Source of the DNA: Phalacrocorax aristotelis
Taxonomy: Eukaryota > Chordata > Aves > Suliformes > Phalacrocoracidae
DNA length: 64,000 nucleotides
NCBI RefSeq assembly: GCF_949628215.1
Contig: NC_134310.1
Coordinates: 11,731,401 to 11,795,400 of the forward strand
Direction of reading: 5' to 3'
Position numbers and translations under genes: made by a program. This document shows positions 1-11,629 of this stretch, piece after piece. Each line of letters opens with the position of its first letter. Positions within the stretch are counted from its first letter, which is position 1. The notes below the pieces were generated by a model. The model searched no databases. It saw only the letters and a list, made by a program, of their open reading frames with translations, and was not told the origin of the DNA.

Positions 1-240
1 CACACTCCTGGTCGCTCGCGCTCCCTAGGGGCCGTTTAAATCTCCCGCCGTTGCTTCTGGCAACGCCCCACGCCGCGTCAGCTGCACGTCAGCCTCGCTC
101 GAGAGAGCTGCCAGCTCCTGACGGGTCCCTCTGCTCACCCCCGGGCTTCTCGGGTACGAGGAACCGCTTTGCCTGCCCCGATCTAGCGCTGAGCCGCGGG
201 ACTCGCCCTTGCCGCCGCTGAGCTCCTCGCCGACTGATTA
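1..240. promoter_or_regulatory. CpG-rich segment, possible promoter or first exon
   Basis: This stretch is much richer in CpG than the AT-rich DNA that begins abruptly near 240. It contains an imperfect palindrome GTTGCTTCTGGCAAC near 52-66 that resembles an RFX X-box, and a TGACGTGC motif near 83 that resembles a CRE half-site. These are typical of avian housekeeping promoters. No convincing open frame is visible, and the segment is cut by the window edge, so direction and gene identity are unknown. Confidence 0.4.
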
Positions 241-899
241 TTTACAAATATTTCTGCTAACCAAAACCAGGTTAGCATGCAAAGAATGTAAAGGACATAG
301 ATTAATTGGAATATTTAAATAAATGGTGTATGGAATGCTAGACTTCAGGGATACTGCTTGGTCCATCTCTATGGACCACTCCTACAGAGATGAACAAAGA
401 TCCATCTGCACAGATGCAATTTCATGATCAAGGAGTGTAAATACTTACTATTGCTTAAGAATGATCACATGTCCAAGTACATAATTCTTACAGATGGACA
501 ATGCCACAGAGCAGAAATAACATTTCAAACTTTCCTGTTCTTTGTCCCAAGGTGATTTTTATTAATGGTTGAGATTTGTAAAAAAAGTGCAAAAGTAACA
601 ATAAAATTTACCACTGAACAAACTGATAGCCTCATCTTCAAATTTGAAATATGGCAGGGACAATCAATGGTTGGTTCCAATACTTTTCAGTGATATCCCA
701 AAGAAAATGGAATTTTCTGCTAAGCAATAACAATGAACTATGTGAGCCTGGCAAAACAGAATTTAGCAGCCAGAGAAGGGAGCTGAGAGATATGGAAGCA
801 TTTGTTTTACGACTGTATCCTTGAAGAAGAAGTGAGACTGATAAAAGCAAACATCCCGCCTCAGAAGATGCTGAGAACTGGGTGATAAACTATACAGTC
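241..899. other. AT-rich single-copy DNA, no gene recognised
   Basis: I see no repeat family that recurs elsewhere in the window. A short plus-strand stretch near 650-830 has a few open codons but is broken by stops, and I could not identify it. Confidence 0.4.
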
Positions 900-1306
900 A
901 AAGAGAACAACTAATTGGGTTGCTGATAAGAACTAAAACTAAGTGCCCTTTAGGGCAATTATCCTCATTATAATACTAAATATCACACCCATAGACCAGA
1001 AAGCCCCCTACTCAAATAAGCCCCTTACTCTCTGAGCATGCATGGTAAATTTAAAGGGATCTGTACCTTTAAGTTGAAATGAGAAAGACACTAACCAATT
1101 ATTAGCTGGGGTCGTGAATGTTGGCTGTGACTGACACATTTAACTGTATAAATACCTTGTAGTTTCTTGGTGTGGTGTGCTAGCTTTGTGGAGTTACCAC
1201 CTAGCACCCATCTTTGAGCAAAAATGAATTGAATAAAATACCTCCACTCTGTGTGTAGTTTGGCGTTTTGCACACTGGGCAAACGAACCCGCTTTTTGGG
1301 AAAACA
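900..1306 (+). mobile_element. Probable solo ERV LTR (unclassified family)
   Basis: The sequence has LTR architecture: TATAAATA near 1147, AATAAA near 1227, a GT-rich stretch and an end in GGGAAAACA at 1306. The 5' boundary is not clear; 900 is approximate. No other copy occurs in the window, so the family is unassigned. Confidence 0.45.
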
Positions 1307-3090
1307 GTAGTGCCATGCATGGAAAAAAAAAAGAAGAAAAAACCATTTTTTTCTAACAGTTCACAAGCAGATTTCATCTAGATATATTGGTTCTCATCCC
1401 TTCCACAAACAAGAACCGTTATTTTATTTTACTTCATTTTTTATCAGCACTATCCCAATGTCTACTGGACCTGAGTACATGCAGAAGTTGAGCAAGACAA
1501 TAGTCCTTTAGACTACATATAGAGTGTTGTTTGATATAATATTTAGCTGTACAGAGAAGCCTCCCCTCCCCCCAAAGAAGCCTTTGCCTCTAACTATGCA
1601 TTTTGTTAGTCCTCTAGCTAGTTAGAAAATACTTTAATGTTATGAAATATTTTTAGCATTTCTGAAATTTTATTTAAATTAGTTTAAAACCAAATTTGAA
1701 CAGCATATTTTAAATAAGTGTCAGACTATTTCTAGTCCTAAAATCTCTTTAAGAATTATTAAGACATACTTTCATATAACAGCTTTGCTCTAGCAATACA
1801 AAGATATTTTAATCAAACCTAAAACTGGATAAGAAGTAGGATCAACAGATCAGATCACTCTTGAAAGACCACTAGGATACAAGAGAAAAATAAATAATTA
1901 CAATATCTCACAAGGATATTGGTTGCATGCAGATGATGGGAAGCACAGCAAGAGTTAATTTGTAGGTTATTTGAAAAGTTAAAGAGCCAAGAAGCAATTT
2001 AGGACTGGAGTGGGGGGGAGGGGGGGAACTGGAAGCATACATAAAACAACTTAAGTGGGAGCACATGGATGCTAGCAACACGTAGCAACAGGTCTCTTTC
2101 TATCGCCCCCTTGTAAACCTTCCTTCCTTGTACCAGTCTTAAAACAAGCCTCTCACTTGGCTTTTTTTCCCCAGGGTTCATACACACATATGCTTCCTCA
2201 TGAAGCTCAGCAGTACTCTCATGTCTTCAACATCTGTGGGGGAGGAGAGGGAAAAAATCATAGAGATCAGAATGAGGACAAATAACAGCCTTGGTTAAGA
2301 CACAAGAATTAGCAGGAATGCAAAGGAAAGAGAGACCCTGGTCCAGCTAGGGCATAATATAAACATCTCTTCCCATAAAATTCAGTCTTGTGTACATTCC
2401 AAGCTACCTACTCCCTTTTAACAGGTATTGGATGTCCCTTCCTTATCCACTTCGATTTTCAGAGAAACCTAAATCATCATTTACATACCCCCAATAATTT
2501 TCATGAACTTCACAGCTTACTCCAGCTCCCACCTTTTACAGGCTAAGTTTCTAAAAGCCAAATGAGTTATTGTTGAGAATAAGCAGAAATGTTCCACAAT
2601 TTCATATAGTAGATATTTACTTGGCAATTTTCTTAATGTGTGTTTGGGAAGCCAATGATTCTAGACAGCTAAACCAGCAAGTCTGGTTTGCTAATGAAAC
2701 GGCAGTTTCACAATTACGTTACAGTTACACAGGTATGTTCCATGTCTCAAAATGCAGAGTAGCTGCAAACACAGGTTCAATGTATGGTAAGTTCTGGCTA
2801 TTCTGTGAGTAAATGCACACCGTGAAGCTACTGATGCATGCAGTATAGGTCGAACGCAGGCAACGGTTAGGAAATACAGCACAAGAACTTTGCAGCCACG
2901 AACAGGACAGGCACAAGACATGAGAGGCCGGGGACACACCATCAAAGGAATGGATAACAACTCGCCCACCAAGTCCAGGCACACGACAGGAAGAAAATAC
3001 ACACCAGACTCTCTGACACACTGAAACCTGCTTACTCCTGCGCAGGCACGTGCAGAGTGATACAAAAATTCACGGAAACTATCCTTCAAA
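1307..3090. other. Largely single-copy DNA; one strong minus-strand splice-acceptor-like site
   Basis: I recognise no gene or repeat here. On the minus strand near 2236-2260 a long pyrimidine run ends in CCCCCACAG, a strong 3' splice-site consensus. The downstream minus-strand reading stays open for about 17 codons before a stop, as a last exon would. Nothing else supports a gene. Confidence 0.3.
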
Positions 3091-3091
3091 G

Positions 3092-3620
3092 TCTGAGCCT
3101 TCCCGTAAGAGGAAGTGGAGTATCCAGAAAGTTCCCAAAATAAAACTGAATAGCAACAAAGTCACTATTAAGCAGGCATCCTTTATTACAGCGCTGGGCA
3201 GCACTGGGGATTGCTCCACCATGAGAGCTCCAGTGATTCGGTAAACTTCCTAAGATTATATGCTATAAAGTCATACATAGTTATAAGGTTCCCGAGGATT
3301 CATTAACATATGTAAAAGTTCAATCTGCATGCATAGTTGTCTTTTTTAGTGGTCTTCGGGGGTCCTCCAGTGGTCTCTGATGGTCTTCCTCACCTGTCCG
3401 CTGGTTGAACTTTGGGTTTCCTTTGCCCATATATAGTAATTGAATTAGCTCATCAGTCCTTTGGCCTTGGACTATCACAAGGGGCTGATTTAAACTAGTT
3501 CCTCTCGGCACTGATGTCCCGAGTCTATGCTATCAATTAATTTATGAGCTTATTCAAGATCTTTTTAATCCTATTAGGCACCAAGTTGCATTCTTCAAAT
3601 ACCTAAAACTATCTTTGCAA
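3092..3620 (-). mobile_element. Family G (ERV1-like) LTR, minus strand
   Basis: The motif TATTAAGCAGG followed by TTTATTACAGCGCTGG near 3166-3195 matches the same positions in the minus-strand LTRs at 21739, 23229 and 28576. Read on the minus strand it gives an AATAAA polyadenylation signal and a U5-like end. The following GGTCTTCGGGGGTCCTCCAG-type region also resembles those copies. Boundaries are approximate and no TSD was found. Confidence 0.5.
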
Positions 3621-4465
3621 GGGAGGAAACCACAAGAGAACAAGGATGCTTGCAATAAGGTCTGTCAGGGACTGTCAGGGGTTTAGTCCTTTCAGGAGAG
3701 CAAGCTCCTTTGTTTTTTCCCCGGCAGAAGCAGAGTTAAGGTTATGGAAACCTCTATGTACAGAGGTTACGACTCCTCATCCCACCCCAGGGCTTTGGTC
3801 AGGCGAGGCAGGTCCACAGGGAGCTCTGCCGACCCCAGAAGGACTCAAACCCATTCGAGAGCGAGGGTACGCTGGGACTGCGGTAACGGACAGAGACCCC
3901 GGAGCAACCTGTAGAGCCATGGAGAGGAAGACCGGAGAGGGCGGACAGATGCGCACTGCAACGGATGCCTCCAGCCAGACTACCTTGCTCCATGCGAGGC
4001 GGCCTACTGGGCCCAGGCACTCACCCATGTAAGGAGGCTCTCCCAAGCTCAGCCTGTTCTAGGCTTTCCACGTTGAACATAATAGAGCACAGTGATACTG
4101 CAGCCACCAAGGTAACTTATAAGCTAGATCAGTAGCTGAAGTGGTACTCGTTGCCTTTTCAACCCGTCTCAAATGAGGCTGCAGTGCAAATACGTCACTA
4201 CGACCTACCAAAATCTGCCTGCTGATTCTGCCTCCGTCCCTCACACTAACGAGGGCGGGGCTAAAACTAGCAATTCAGTTATTGCAGTACTCCACAGAGA
4301 GTTACCTATCACTCTCCTTTTGGTACTTAGGGAAAGGGGAGTTGGTGTTCGTTCGGAGGGTGAATCTGTCTTTTTGTCCATTTACTGGGAAACCCTTTCC
4401 TTGGGCATGCGCCATTTCTTTTTTTTTCGGTTTCAGGGGTAGGTTTGTCTGCCGTTCCGGGCAAG
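3621..4465. other. GC-rich single-copy DNA with promoter-like motifs
   Basis: No repeat or gene is recognised. A CRE-like TACGTCA occurs near 4192 and a GC box (GGGCGGGGC) near 4253. A 128-codon plus-strand open stretch (3646-4032) has no recognisable domain and is probably chance in GC-rich DNA. Confidence 0.25.
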
Positions 4466-4468
4466 CCC

Positions 4469-4970
4469 TGTGTGCTGGTTTTGGCTGAGAAGGGGTTAAT
4501 TCTCCTCACTGTGGGGGTCGGCTACCTTTCCAGCTTCCCGCGCTCTGCCGCGTGGCGGGGGGGGGGGGGCTGGGAGGGGCGGGGCCGTGGTGGGGGCGGC
4601 TGACCCCGACTGGCCAATGGCAGGTTCATTCCATACCATGTGACACCATGACCAGTATATTAAGGGGGGGCAGTGGCGGCTCGGGAGTGGTGTGGCGTCG
4701 GGTCGGCGGGCGGCGAGTGGATGCATCGCGTGCGGTTTGTTTCGGCGGTTCGTTACCCCTCTTCTCTCCCTTTCCCCCTTCCCCCGGGGCTTTGCGCCTC
4801 TCGTTGTTGTCCTTTACACTGCATTTCTGTTCTTGTTTCTTTTAATTTTAATTATTAAACTGTTCTTATCCTAACCCACGAGCGTTACCCTTCTGATTTT
4901 CTCCCCCATCTACCGGTGGGGGAGTGAGCGAGCGACTGTGTGGGGCTGAGCTGCCGGCTAAACCACGACA
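4469..4970 (+). mobile_element. Solo LTR, family A subtype A2
   Basis: The element opens with TGTGCTGGTTTTGGCTGAG and closes with ACCACGACA, the termini of the A2 LTRs at 27045 and 40955. It contains ATATTAAGG as a TATA-like box and ATTATTAAACTG near the R region. CCCTG occurs at 4466-4470 and again at 4971-4975. This is a 5-bp target duplication if one TG was lost from a TGTGTG run at the left edge. No internal sequence follows, so it is a solo LTR. Confidence 0.9.
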
Positions 4971-5694
4971 CCCTGCTACTGTGGGGGCACTCGCATTGCT
5001 CTGAGGGGGCCCTTGTGGGATTGGTGTCCTGCAGCACCAACATCCTGTCCCCAAGCAGTTTCTGAGCACTGGTGGACTTCAGCTCTGCAGGGAAATGAAA
5101 AGGGTCTAGGGTCCTCAGGGAGGCCCCTAAAGGTGGACCGCACAGAGCACTACTTGCCACACTGTGCCAGGATGCTCTGGGCACCCTTGTGTTGACAAGT
5201 GTGAAAGGTGCACTGCTTGTGTCTATGTGCATTTCAGCTGAGACACTTATTGCGTGCATATATTCTGCATAAGAGACCTTAGGAGGTCACTAGTGATATT
5301 TAACTGATATTGGAGCACATGCCTTAGCAAAGATGATGCTATGGTTGCTTTTACTTTTATAGAATTTGCAATGGCAGTTTTTTGTTGATTAAAAAGTAAA
5401 TTCTTTAAGAGGGCTAGAAGCCCTCTGAAGAAGTCCTGTGGGACAATGCAAAACTTATTAAGGAATTTTTAGGGGAAGGGGGTAGGGGAGGAACAAAGAG
5501 GGGAAATAGAGAGGAGGGGATATGAAAGGGCCAGTCCCATGTAAACCATGGCTGGTCAGTGCGCTTGTCTGACGAACCCCATGCCTGATCACTGCAGTCT
5601 GTACCATTTTCTTATTAAGTCCTTCCTTGGCTATCTGTCCGTCTACCCCATGCGTATGTATGCTGCAAGGACTAAGTGCCAGCTACTGGTGAGA
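4971..5694. other. Single-copy DNA, nothing recognised
   Basis: There is no supported gene or repeat. A purine-rich stretch lies near 5465-5530. Confidence 0.4.
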
Positions 5695-6090
5695 TGGGTG
5701 TGAGTAGATTTGGTGATAGAAACTGGAGTCAGACCAGGGGTGTAGGCACCCCATGGCCTGTGGTGTCAGCAGCTGGAGCAAGTGGGAGTCTTGGGGCCAG
5801 CAACTGGAGAGGATGGGGATCTCAGCATCAGTAATTTGAAGGGCCATGGTCTTAGGAGTGCGTGTCTTTGATGCCAGCTACTGGAGGGGGGGGACTGGCA
5901 TGAGTGCATTCAGGGTCAGCAATTGAATTTAGACTGAGGGTGATGGTGCTGGCAACTGGAGCAGGTCAGGGTCTCTACTCCAGCCACTGGAATGAGACCA
6001 GTGTGTGTCCCAGGCACAGCTCCTGGGGGGCCAGGGTGGGTGAAGCAAGTGAGGGTCTTGGTGCCAGGAGCTGGAGTAGGGCCATAGATC
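5695..6090 (+). repeat. Degenerate minisatellite, about 30-bp unit
   Basis: A core resembling GCCAGCAACTGGAG recurs with drift: GTCAGCAGCTGGAG, GCCAGCAACTGGAG, GCCAGCTACTGGAG, GCTGGCAACTGGAG, CCAGCCACTGGAA and GCCAGGAGCTGGAG. It is separated by G-rich spacers often ending in GTCTTGG or GTCTCT. Spacing is irregular, as in an old decaying tandem array. Confidence 0.6.
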
Positions 6091-6134
6091 ACAAGCTGAG
6101 ATGCCCCAAGAGGAGCATCTGGGATTTCTTTCAG

Positions 6135-6187
6135 ATTCCAGGACTAACCAAGCAATCACTCAGAAGAAATGTATGCCAAGTGAAAAA
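6135..6187 (+). other. Possible host exon (speculative)
   Basis: GGATTTCTTTCAG precedes the segment, and it ends at AAAAA followed by GTAAG, so good acceptor and donor consensus sites flank a 53-bp open stretch. The phase left over (two bases) fits the phase needed by the candidate exon at 11162-11305. I do not recognise the encoded peptide. Chance is a real alternative for so short a segment. Confidence 0.2.
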
Positions 6188-6667
6188 GTAAGAAAAAATT
6201 TAAAAATAGTAAAAAAGTTTATTTGGGACTTCTCTACTGCAGCTAGATAGATATTTACAGATAATCAGCGCTTCGAGGCCTTATTTCAAATAACATAGGT
6301 GCATGAATTATCACTGTTGCCCATGTCCTATGAGCTACCCCTCTGGTATTAGTTTCCCTTGGAATGGGAACTCTGCCAGGTCAAATCACCTCTTCCCTGG
6401 CAATTGGCATCAGGGGAATCCCTGCTGATGGGTGGGTTGTTGGTACGCAGGCCAGCTGGCAGTGAGTCCAAATCCACACAGAGAGTATATAGCTTTTTTC
6501 TCTATTCCTTTCTTATGCCCCATGCTCGGCCCTTTCAAACCAAATGGCGTGAATCTAGTACTCGTAATGACCTCCAACTCAGCTCATGTTCCACTTACAA
6601 ATGAATATTCAAGGCCCTTCCCTTTTTTGGCTATTCCATTTGTTGTTTTATGGGTAAAAATTAAGGG

Positions 6668-9223
6668 ACAGGCAAGTATGGGCGACACTGCTGTGGGCAT
6701 TTGCTACAGGCCACCTGATCAGGAACAGGAAGTCAATGAGGCCTTCTACAGGCAGCTGGAAGTAGCCTCACAATCGCAGGCCCTGGTCCTTGTGGGGGAC
6801 TTCAACCACCCTGATATTTGCTGGAAAAGCAACACGGCGAGCCATGCACAGTCAGGAAGGTTCCTGCAGAGCATTGAGGACAACTTTTTGATGCAGGTGG
6901 TGGAGGAGCCAACGAGGCGAGATGTGCTGCTCGACCTTATACTAACAAACAAGGAAGGGCTGGTTGAGGATGTGAGGGTTGGGGGTAGCCTTAGCTGCAG
7001 TGACCATGAGATGGTCGAGTTTAGGATACTGCGAGGTAGAAGCACGGCTACGAGTCAGGTTACAACCTTGAACTTCAAGAGGGCCAACTTTGGCCTCTTC
7101 AAAGACCTGCTTGGAGGAATCCCACGGGCTAGGGCCCTAGAAGGTAGTGGGGGTCCAAGAGAGCTGGACAGTATTCAAGGACCACTTCCTCCGAGCTCAA
7201 GATCGGTGCATCCTGAGGAGGAAGAAGTCAAGCAAAGGAGCCAGGAGACCCGTATGGATGAGCAAAGAGCTTCTAGAGAAACTCAAATGGAAGAGGGAGG
7301 TTCACAGTATGTGGAAAAAGGGACTGGCCACTTGGGAGGAATATAGGAATGTTGTCAGGGTATGCAGAGATGCGATGAGGAAGGCCAAGGCCCACTTGGA
7401 ATTAAATCTGGCAAGGGATGTCAAGGATAACAAGAAGGGCTTCTTCAAATACATCAGCAGTAAAAGAAAGACTGAGGAAACTGTGGGCCCGCTGCTGAAT
7501 GAGGTGGGTGCCCTGGTGACGCAGGATGCGGAGAAGGCAGAGTTACTGAATGCTTGCTTTGTTTCAGTCTTTACTGCTAAGGCATCCCAGCCCCCAGAGA
7601 AGAGAGGAAAAATCTGGAGAAAGGAAGACTTCCCCTTGGTTGAGAAGGATTGGATTAGAGATTATTTAGGCAAACTGGATCCTCACAAATCCATGACCCT
7701 GTTGGGATGCACCCACGAGTGCTGAGGGAGCTGGCAGATGCCCTCACTAAGCCACTCTCCATCTTTGAAAGGTCATGGAGGACAGGAGAAGTGCCCGAGG
7801 ACTGGAGGGTAGCCAATGTCACTCTCGTCTTTAAAAAGGGCAAGAAGGAGGACCTGGGAAACTATAGGCCAGTCAGCCTCACCTCCATCCCCATGGGAAG
7901 GTGATGGAACAGTTTATCCTGGAGGCTATCTCCAGGCATGCAGGTGAAAACAAGGTTATCAGCAGTAATCAACATGGATTCACCAAGGAGAGATCATGCT
8001 TGACCAACCTAATAGCCTATGATGGCATGACTGGCTGGGTAGATGAAGGGAGAGCAGTGGATGCTGTTTATCTTGACTTCAGCAAGGCTTTTGACACTGT
8101 CTCCCATAACATCCTCATAGATAAGCTTAGGAAATGTAGGTTAGATGAGTGAACAGTGAGGTGGATTGAGAACTGGCTGAATGACAGAGCTCAGAGGGTC
8201 ATGATCAACAGGGCAGAGTCTGGATGGAGGCTCGTAACTAGTGGTGTTCCCCAAGGGTCTGTGCTGGGTCATCCTGTTCAACATATTCATCAGTGACCTG
8301 GACAAAGGGATAGAGTGTACACTCAGCGAGTTTGCTGACAATACCAAGCTGGGAGAGGTGGCTGATACACCAGAAGGCTGCGCTGCCATTCAGCGAGACC
8401 TGGACAGGCTGGAGAGCTGGGCCTAGGGGAACCTGATGAAATTCAACAAGCGCAAGGGTAAGGTCCTGCACCTGGGGAGGAACAACCCCATGCACCAGTA
8501 CAGGTTGGGGGTTGACCTGCTGGAAAGCAGCTCCACTGAGAAGGACCTTGGAGTGCTGGTGGACTGCAAGTTGACCCTGAGCCAGCAATGTGCCCTTGTG
8601 GCCAAGAAGGCCAATGGTATCCTGGGCTGCATTGAAAGGAGTGTGGCCAGCAGGTCAAGGGAGGGTATCCTCCCCCTCTACTCCGCCCTAGTGAGGCCAC
8701 ATCTGGAGTACTGTGTCCAGTTTTGGGCCCCCCAGTTTAAGGAAGACAGGGAACTGCTTGAGCAAGTCCAGCGGAGAGCTACCAAGAGGATCATGGGACT
8801 GAAGCATCTCCCTTATGAGGAAAGGCTGAGACACCTGAGTTTGTTCAGCCTGGACAAGAGAAGACTGGGGGGGGGGATCTCATCAATGCTTATAAATATC
8901 TGAAGGGTGGGTGTCAGGAGGATGGGGCCAGACTCTTTTCAGTGGTGCCCAATGACAGGACAAGGGGCAATGGGTACAAACTGATACACAGGAAGTTTCA
9001 CCTGAATATGAGGGAAAATTCTTTCCTGTGAGGCTGACAGAGCACTGGAACAGGCTGCCCAGAGAGGCTGTGGAGTCTCCTTCCCTGGAGACATTCAAAA
9101 CCCGCCTGGACGCAGTCCTGTGCCCCCTGCTCTAGGTGTCCCTGCTCAAGCAGGGGTGTTGGACGTGATGATCTCCAGAGGTCCCTTCCAACCCCTACTG
9201 TTCTGTGGTTCTGTGATTCTGTT
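6668..9223 (+). pseudogene. CR1 LINE ORF2 (endonuclease end plus reverse transcriptase), 5'-truncated
   Basis: CR1 ORF2 encodes an APE-type endonuclease and a reverse transcriptase that copy the element at the target by nicking and priming. Visible in order are CYRPPDQ and LVGDFNHPDICW (endonuclease), SDHEMVEFRIL, then RT blocks [38 protein letters not shown] and [10 protein letters not shown], and the C-terminal [14 protein letters not shown]. The catalytic box reads FADN instead of FADD. Frameshifts lie near 7145, 7700, 7895 and 8265, and stops near 8150 and 8425. The N-terminal endonuclease is missing, as usual for 5'-truncated copies. The 3' end is the short repeat TTCTGTGATTCTGTT. It is a dead copy. 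Confidence 0.95.
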
Positions 9224-10123
9224 ATCACCTATTGTCATCGTTGAGCTTGTACAGGCTTGCATTTTTCACTTCTTATCTCTGTGTGAGTCTGTGGTGTCAG
9301 CTTTTTCAACAGAACTTGGCGGGGTGGGGTGGTGTAGGCGGTTGAACTGCCAGGCTGCAGCCTGTCACAGCAGGACTTTCGTCAACCTACACAGTGCAGT
9401 TACTTGAGCTATGACATACCAGGAATTCTACCATTCAAGAGCATCCCAGAGGTAGTTTCTTCTTGATGGGCTAGGCCATCCCAAGTCCTGCCCTTGCCTG
9501 TGCAACACCTGTCACAAGCCCATGTGCCTGGTGCTTGCTGCTGGGGGGAGGCTGGAGTGTCTGTATCTTCCCCAAAGGTGGTGTTTGTGGGTATGTGTTC
9601 TTCCTTTGAAGCTTTGCCCAGGTGAAGGATATAAAATGTATAGAACAGGCAGATAAAATGTATGACATGGCTCCTATTTATCCAAATGGCTGCTTAGTGC
9701 TCTAAGCATAAATGAATATTGGTGGGTTTTTTTTCTGTGTAAGTGATGTAAACTATGTTTTGCAAAAATATGCTCTTAGCCTAACTGCAATGAGGGGGGC
9801 TGTAGTAGCTAATAGTCCTGATAAAATGGATTTATTACACTCCATATAAACAGAGCGTACTTAAAACACATCAAATTGATAAGGCGCTCTTATGACCAAG
9901 AAAGATATATGTTTAAAATCCCCAGATTAAGGTATCTGACTGATTTAAAAGGTCTTAAACGACTGGGCTATGATCTAAAGAATTACTGTTGTGTGAAAAT
10001 AACGTGCAGTCCTCTGCAGCAAGCTCTCTGTTTAATAAAATTCAGATGATTACACTTGCTTTGACCCCCCCCCCCCTTTTTCCCCAAGTGGGGGAAATAC
10101 ATATGTATATTTCTGTGTATATC
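9224..10123. other. Single-copy DNA with a poly-C tract
   Basis: No gene or known repeat is recognised. A run of about 12 C residues followed by T residues lies at about 10065-10083. Confidence 0.4.
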
Positions 10124-11144
10124 TGTATTGGGTTTACATGGCAATGTTTTGGTAGCAAGGTGGGCTGCAGGGGTGGCTTCAGTGAAGAAGACACCAGAAG
10201 CTGCCCCCGTTTCCAACAGAGACAGTTCCAGCCAGCTCCAAGACAGACCCACTGTTGGCCAAAGCTGAGCCAGTCAGCAACGTTGGTAGCTGTGATAACA
10301 TGTTTAAGAAAGGGTAAAAAAGATTGCACAGCAGCTGGGAAAGAAGAGTGAGAAAATGTGAGAGAAGCAACCCTGCAGACACCAAGGTCAGTGAAGAAGG
10401 ACAAGGAGGAGGTGCTCCAGGTGCCAGAGCAGAGATTCCCCTGCAGTCTGTGGTGAAGACCATGGTGATGCAGATTGTCCCCTTGCAGCCCATGGAAGAC
10501 CATGGTGGAGCAGATATCCACCCTGCAGCCCATGGAGGACCACACGCTGGAACAGGTAGATGTGCCTGAAGGAAGCTGGAACCCATGGAGAGCCCATGCC
10601 GGAGCAGGCTCCTGACAGGACCTGTGACCCCATGGGGGACCCAAGCTCAAGTAGTCTGTTCCTGAAGAACTGTACCCTGTGGAACAGATCCATGCTGGAG
10701 CAGTTTTTGAATAACTGCAGCCTGTGGGAAGGACCCATATTGGAGAAGTTCATGGAGGACTGTGTCACATGGGAGGCACCCCACGCTGGAGCAGGGGAAG
10801 AGCGCAAGGAGGAAGGAGCAGCAGAGATGAAGCATGAAGAAGGAAGGAGGTAGAAGACTTGGGAGTGAAGTTGAGCTTGGGAAGAAGGGAGGGGTGAGGA
10901 GAAGGGGTTTTTACATTTGTTCTTATTTCTCACTATCCTACCCTTATTAATTCACAGTAAATTAAATTAATTTCCCCAAGTTGAGTCTGTTTTGTCCATG
11001 ACGGTAACTGGTAAGTAATCTCCCTGTCCTTATCTCAACACACAAGCTTTTCATTGCATTTTTCCCCCCTGTCCTGTTGATGGAGGGGGAGTGATAGAGC
11101 AGTTTGGTGGGCACCTGGAGGCTAGCCAAGGTCAACCCACCACA
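10124..11144 (+). mobile_element. Long (about 1 kb) LTR, family C, complete
   Basis: The LTR begins TGTATTGGGTTTACATGG and ends GTCAACCCACCACA. Its middle is built of short degenerate modules (GGAGCAG, CCCATGG, CTGCAGCC), which explains spurious open frames on both strands. The 3' part contains AGTAAATTAAATTAATTT and GTTGAGTCTGTTTTG. ATATC precedes and ATATT follows, a 5-bp target duplication with one mismatch. Partial copies lie at 14314, 30084, 42366, 52031 and 59168. Confidence 0.85.
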
Positions 11145-11161
11145 ATATTATTACATTTTAG

Positions 11162-11305
11162 GCATGGAATGGCTAGTCACCAAGCAGAAGTTAACAGTTT
11201 GAAGTTACATAATGATTCAGCTATAGAAGGAATAAATTACCAAGTGTTGATGGCAGTTGTGCTGAGTTTCACTTTCATTGCTGCTCTGGTATATGCACTT
11301 TTAAG
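11162..11305 (+). other. Possible host exon encoding a membrane anchor
   Basis: A 144-bp segment is preceded by ATTATTACATTTTAG and followed by AAG then GTGAG, a near-ideal donor. The phase matching the candidate exon at 6135 stays open throughout and encodes a polar stretch followed by a hydrophobic segment ([20 protein letters not shown]). That segment looks like a C-terminal transmembrane anchor. I do not recognise the protein. The family C LTR ends only 17 bp upstream. It could instead be chance or ERV leader sequence. Confidence 0.3.
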
Positions 11306-11629
11306 GTGAGAATATATTATTGACAAGTATTTTCAATATGAGTATAGCTCAGTTTGTCAAATTTATTTTTCTATTAAATCAAATAGTTGCATTAGCTCTC
11401 ATTAGAGAATGAGAATGAACAACCCCCCATCCCCAGATAGGAAGATGAATGGGTCTCCTTAGCATAATGTGGGACCTGAGTGCATGCTCCTATTCCAGGG
11501 ATTATGGGAAGGTGAAGGCAGAGATTCCTAGAGTATTGGGAGACCAATTACAAAAAGGGTTCAGCACATATATGGTGAGAAGGGAGAAACACACTGCTTG
11601 AATGTAGGGTTGTACATTTGCATACTGGG
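11306..11629. other. AT-rich DNA, possible intron or ERV leader
   Basis: No gene is seen. It may be intronic if the upstream segment is an exon, or decayed leader of the family C element. Confidence 0.3.

Noticed and set aside
2691-3089. Minus-strand 132-codon open frame rich in Cys and Leu
   Set aside because: It has no recognisable domain and no supporting context, and its composition fits chance.
3646-4032. A 128-codon plus-strand open frame
   Set aside because: It has no domain, no splice context and no second copy. Chance in GC-rich DNA is the simpler reading.
10388-10933. Several long overlapping open frames on both strands at 10.0-10.9 kb
   Set aside because: They coincide with the modular GC-rich middle of the family C LTR, and similar frames recur in other LTR copies. 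They are by-products of LTR composition.
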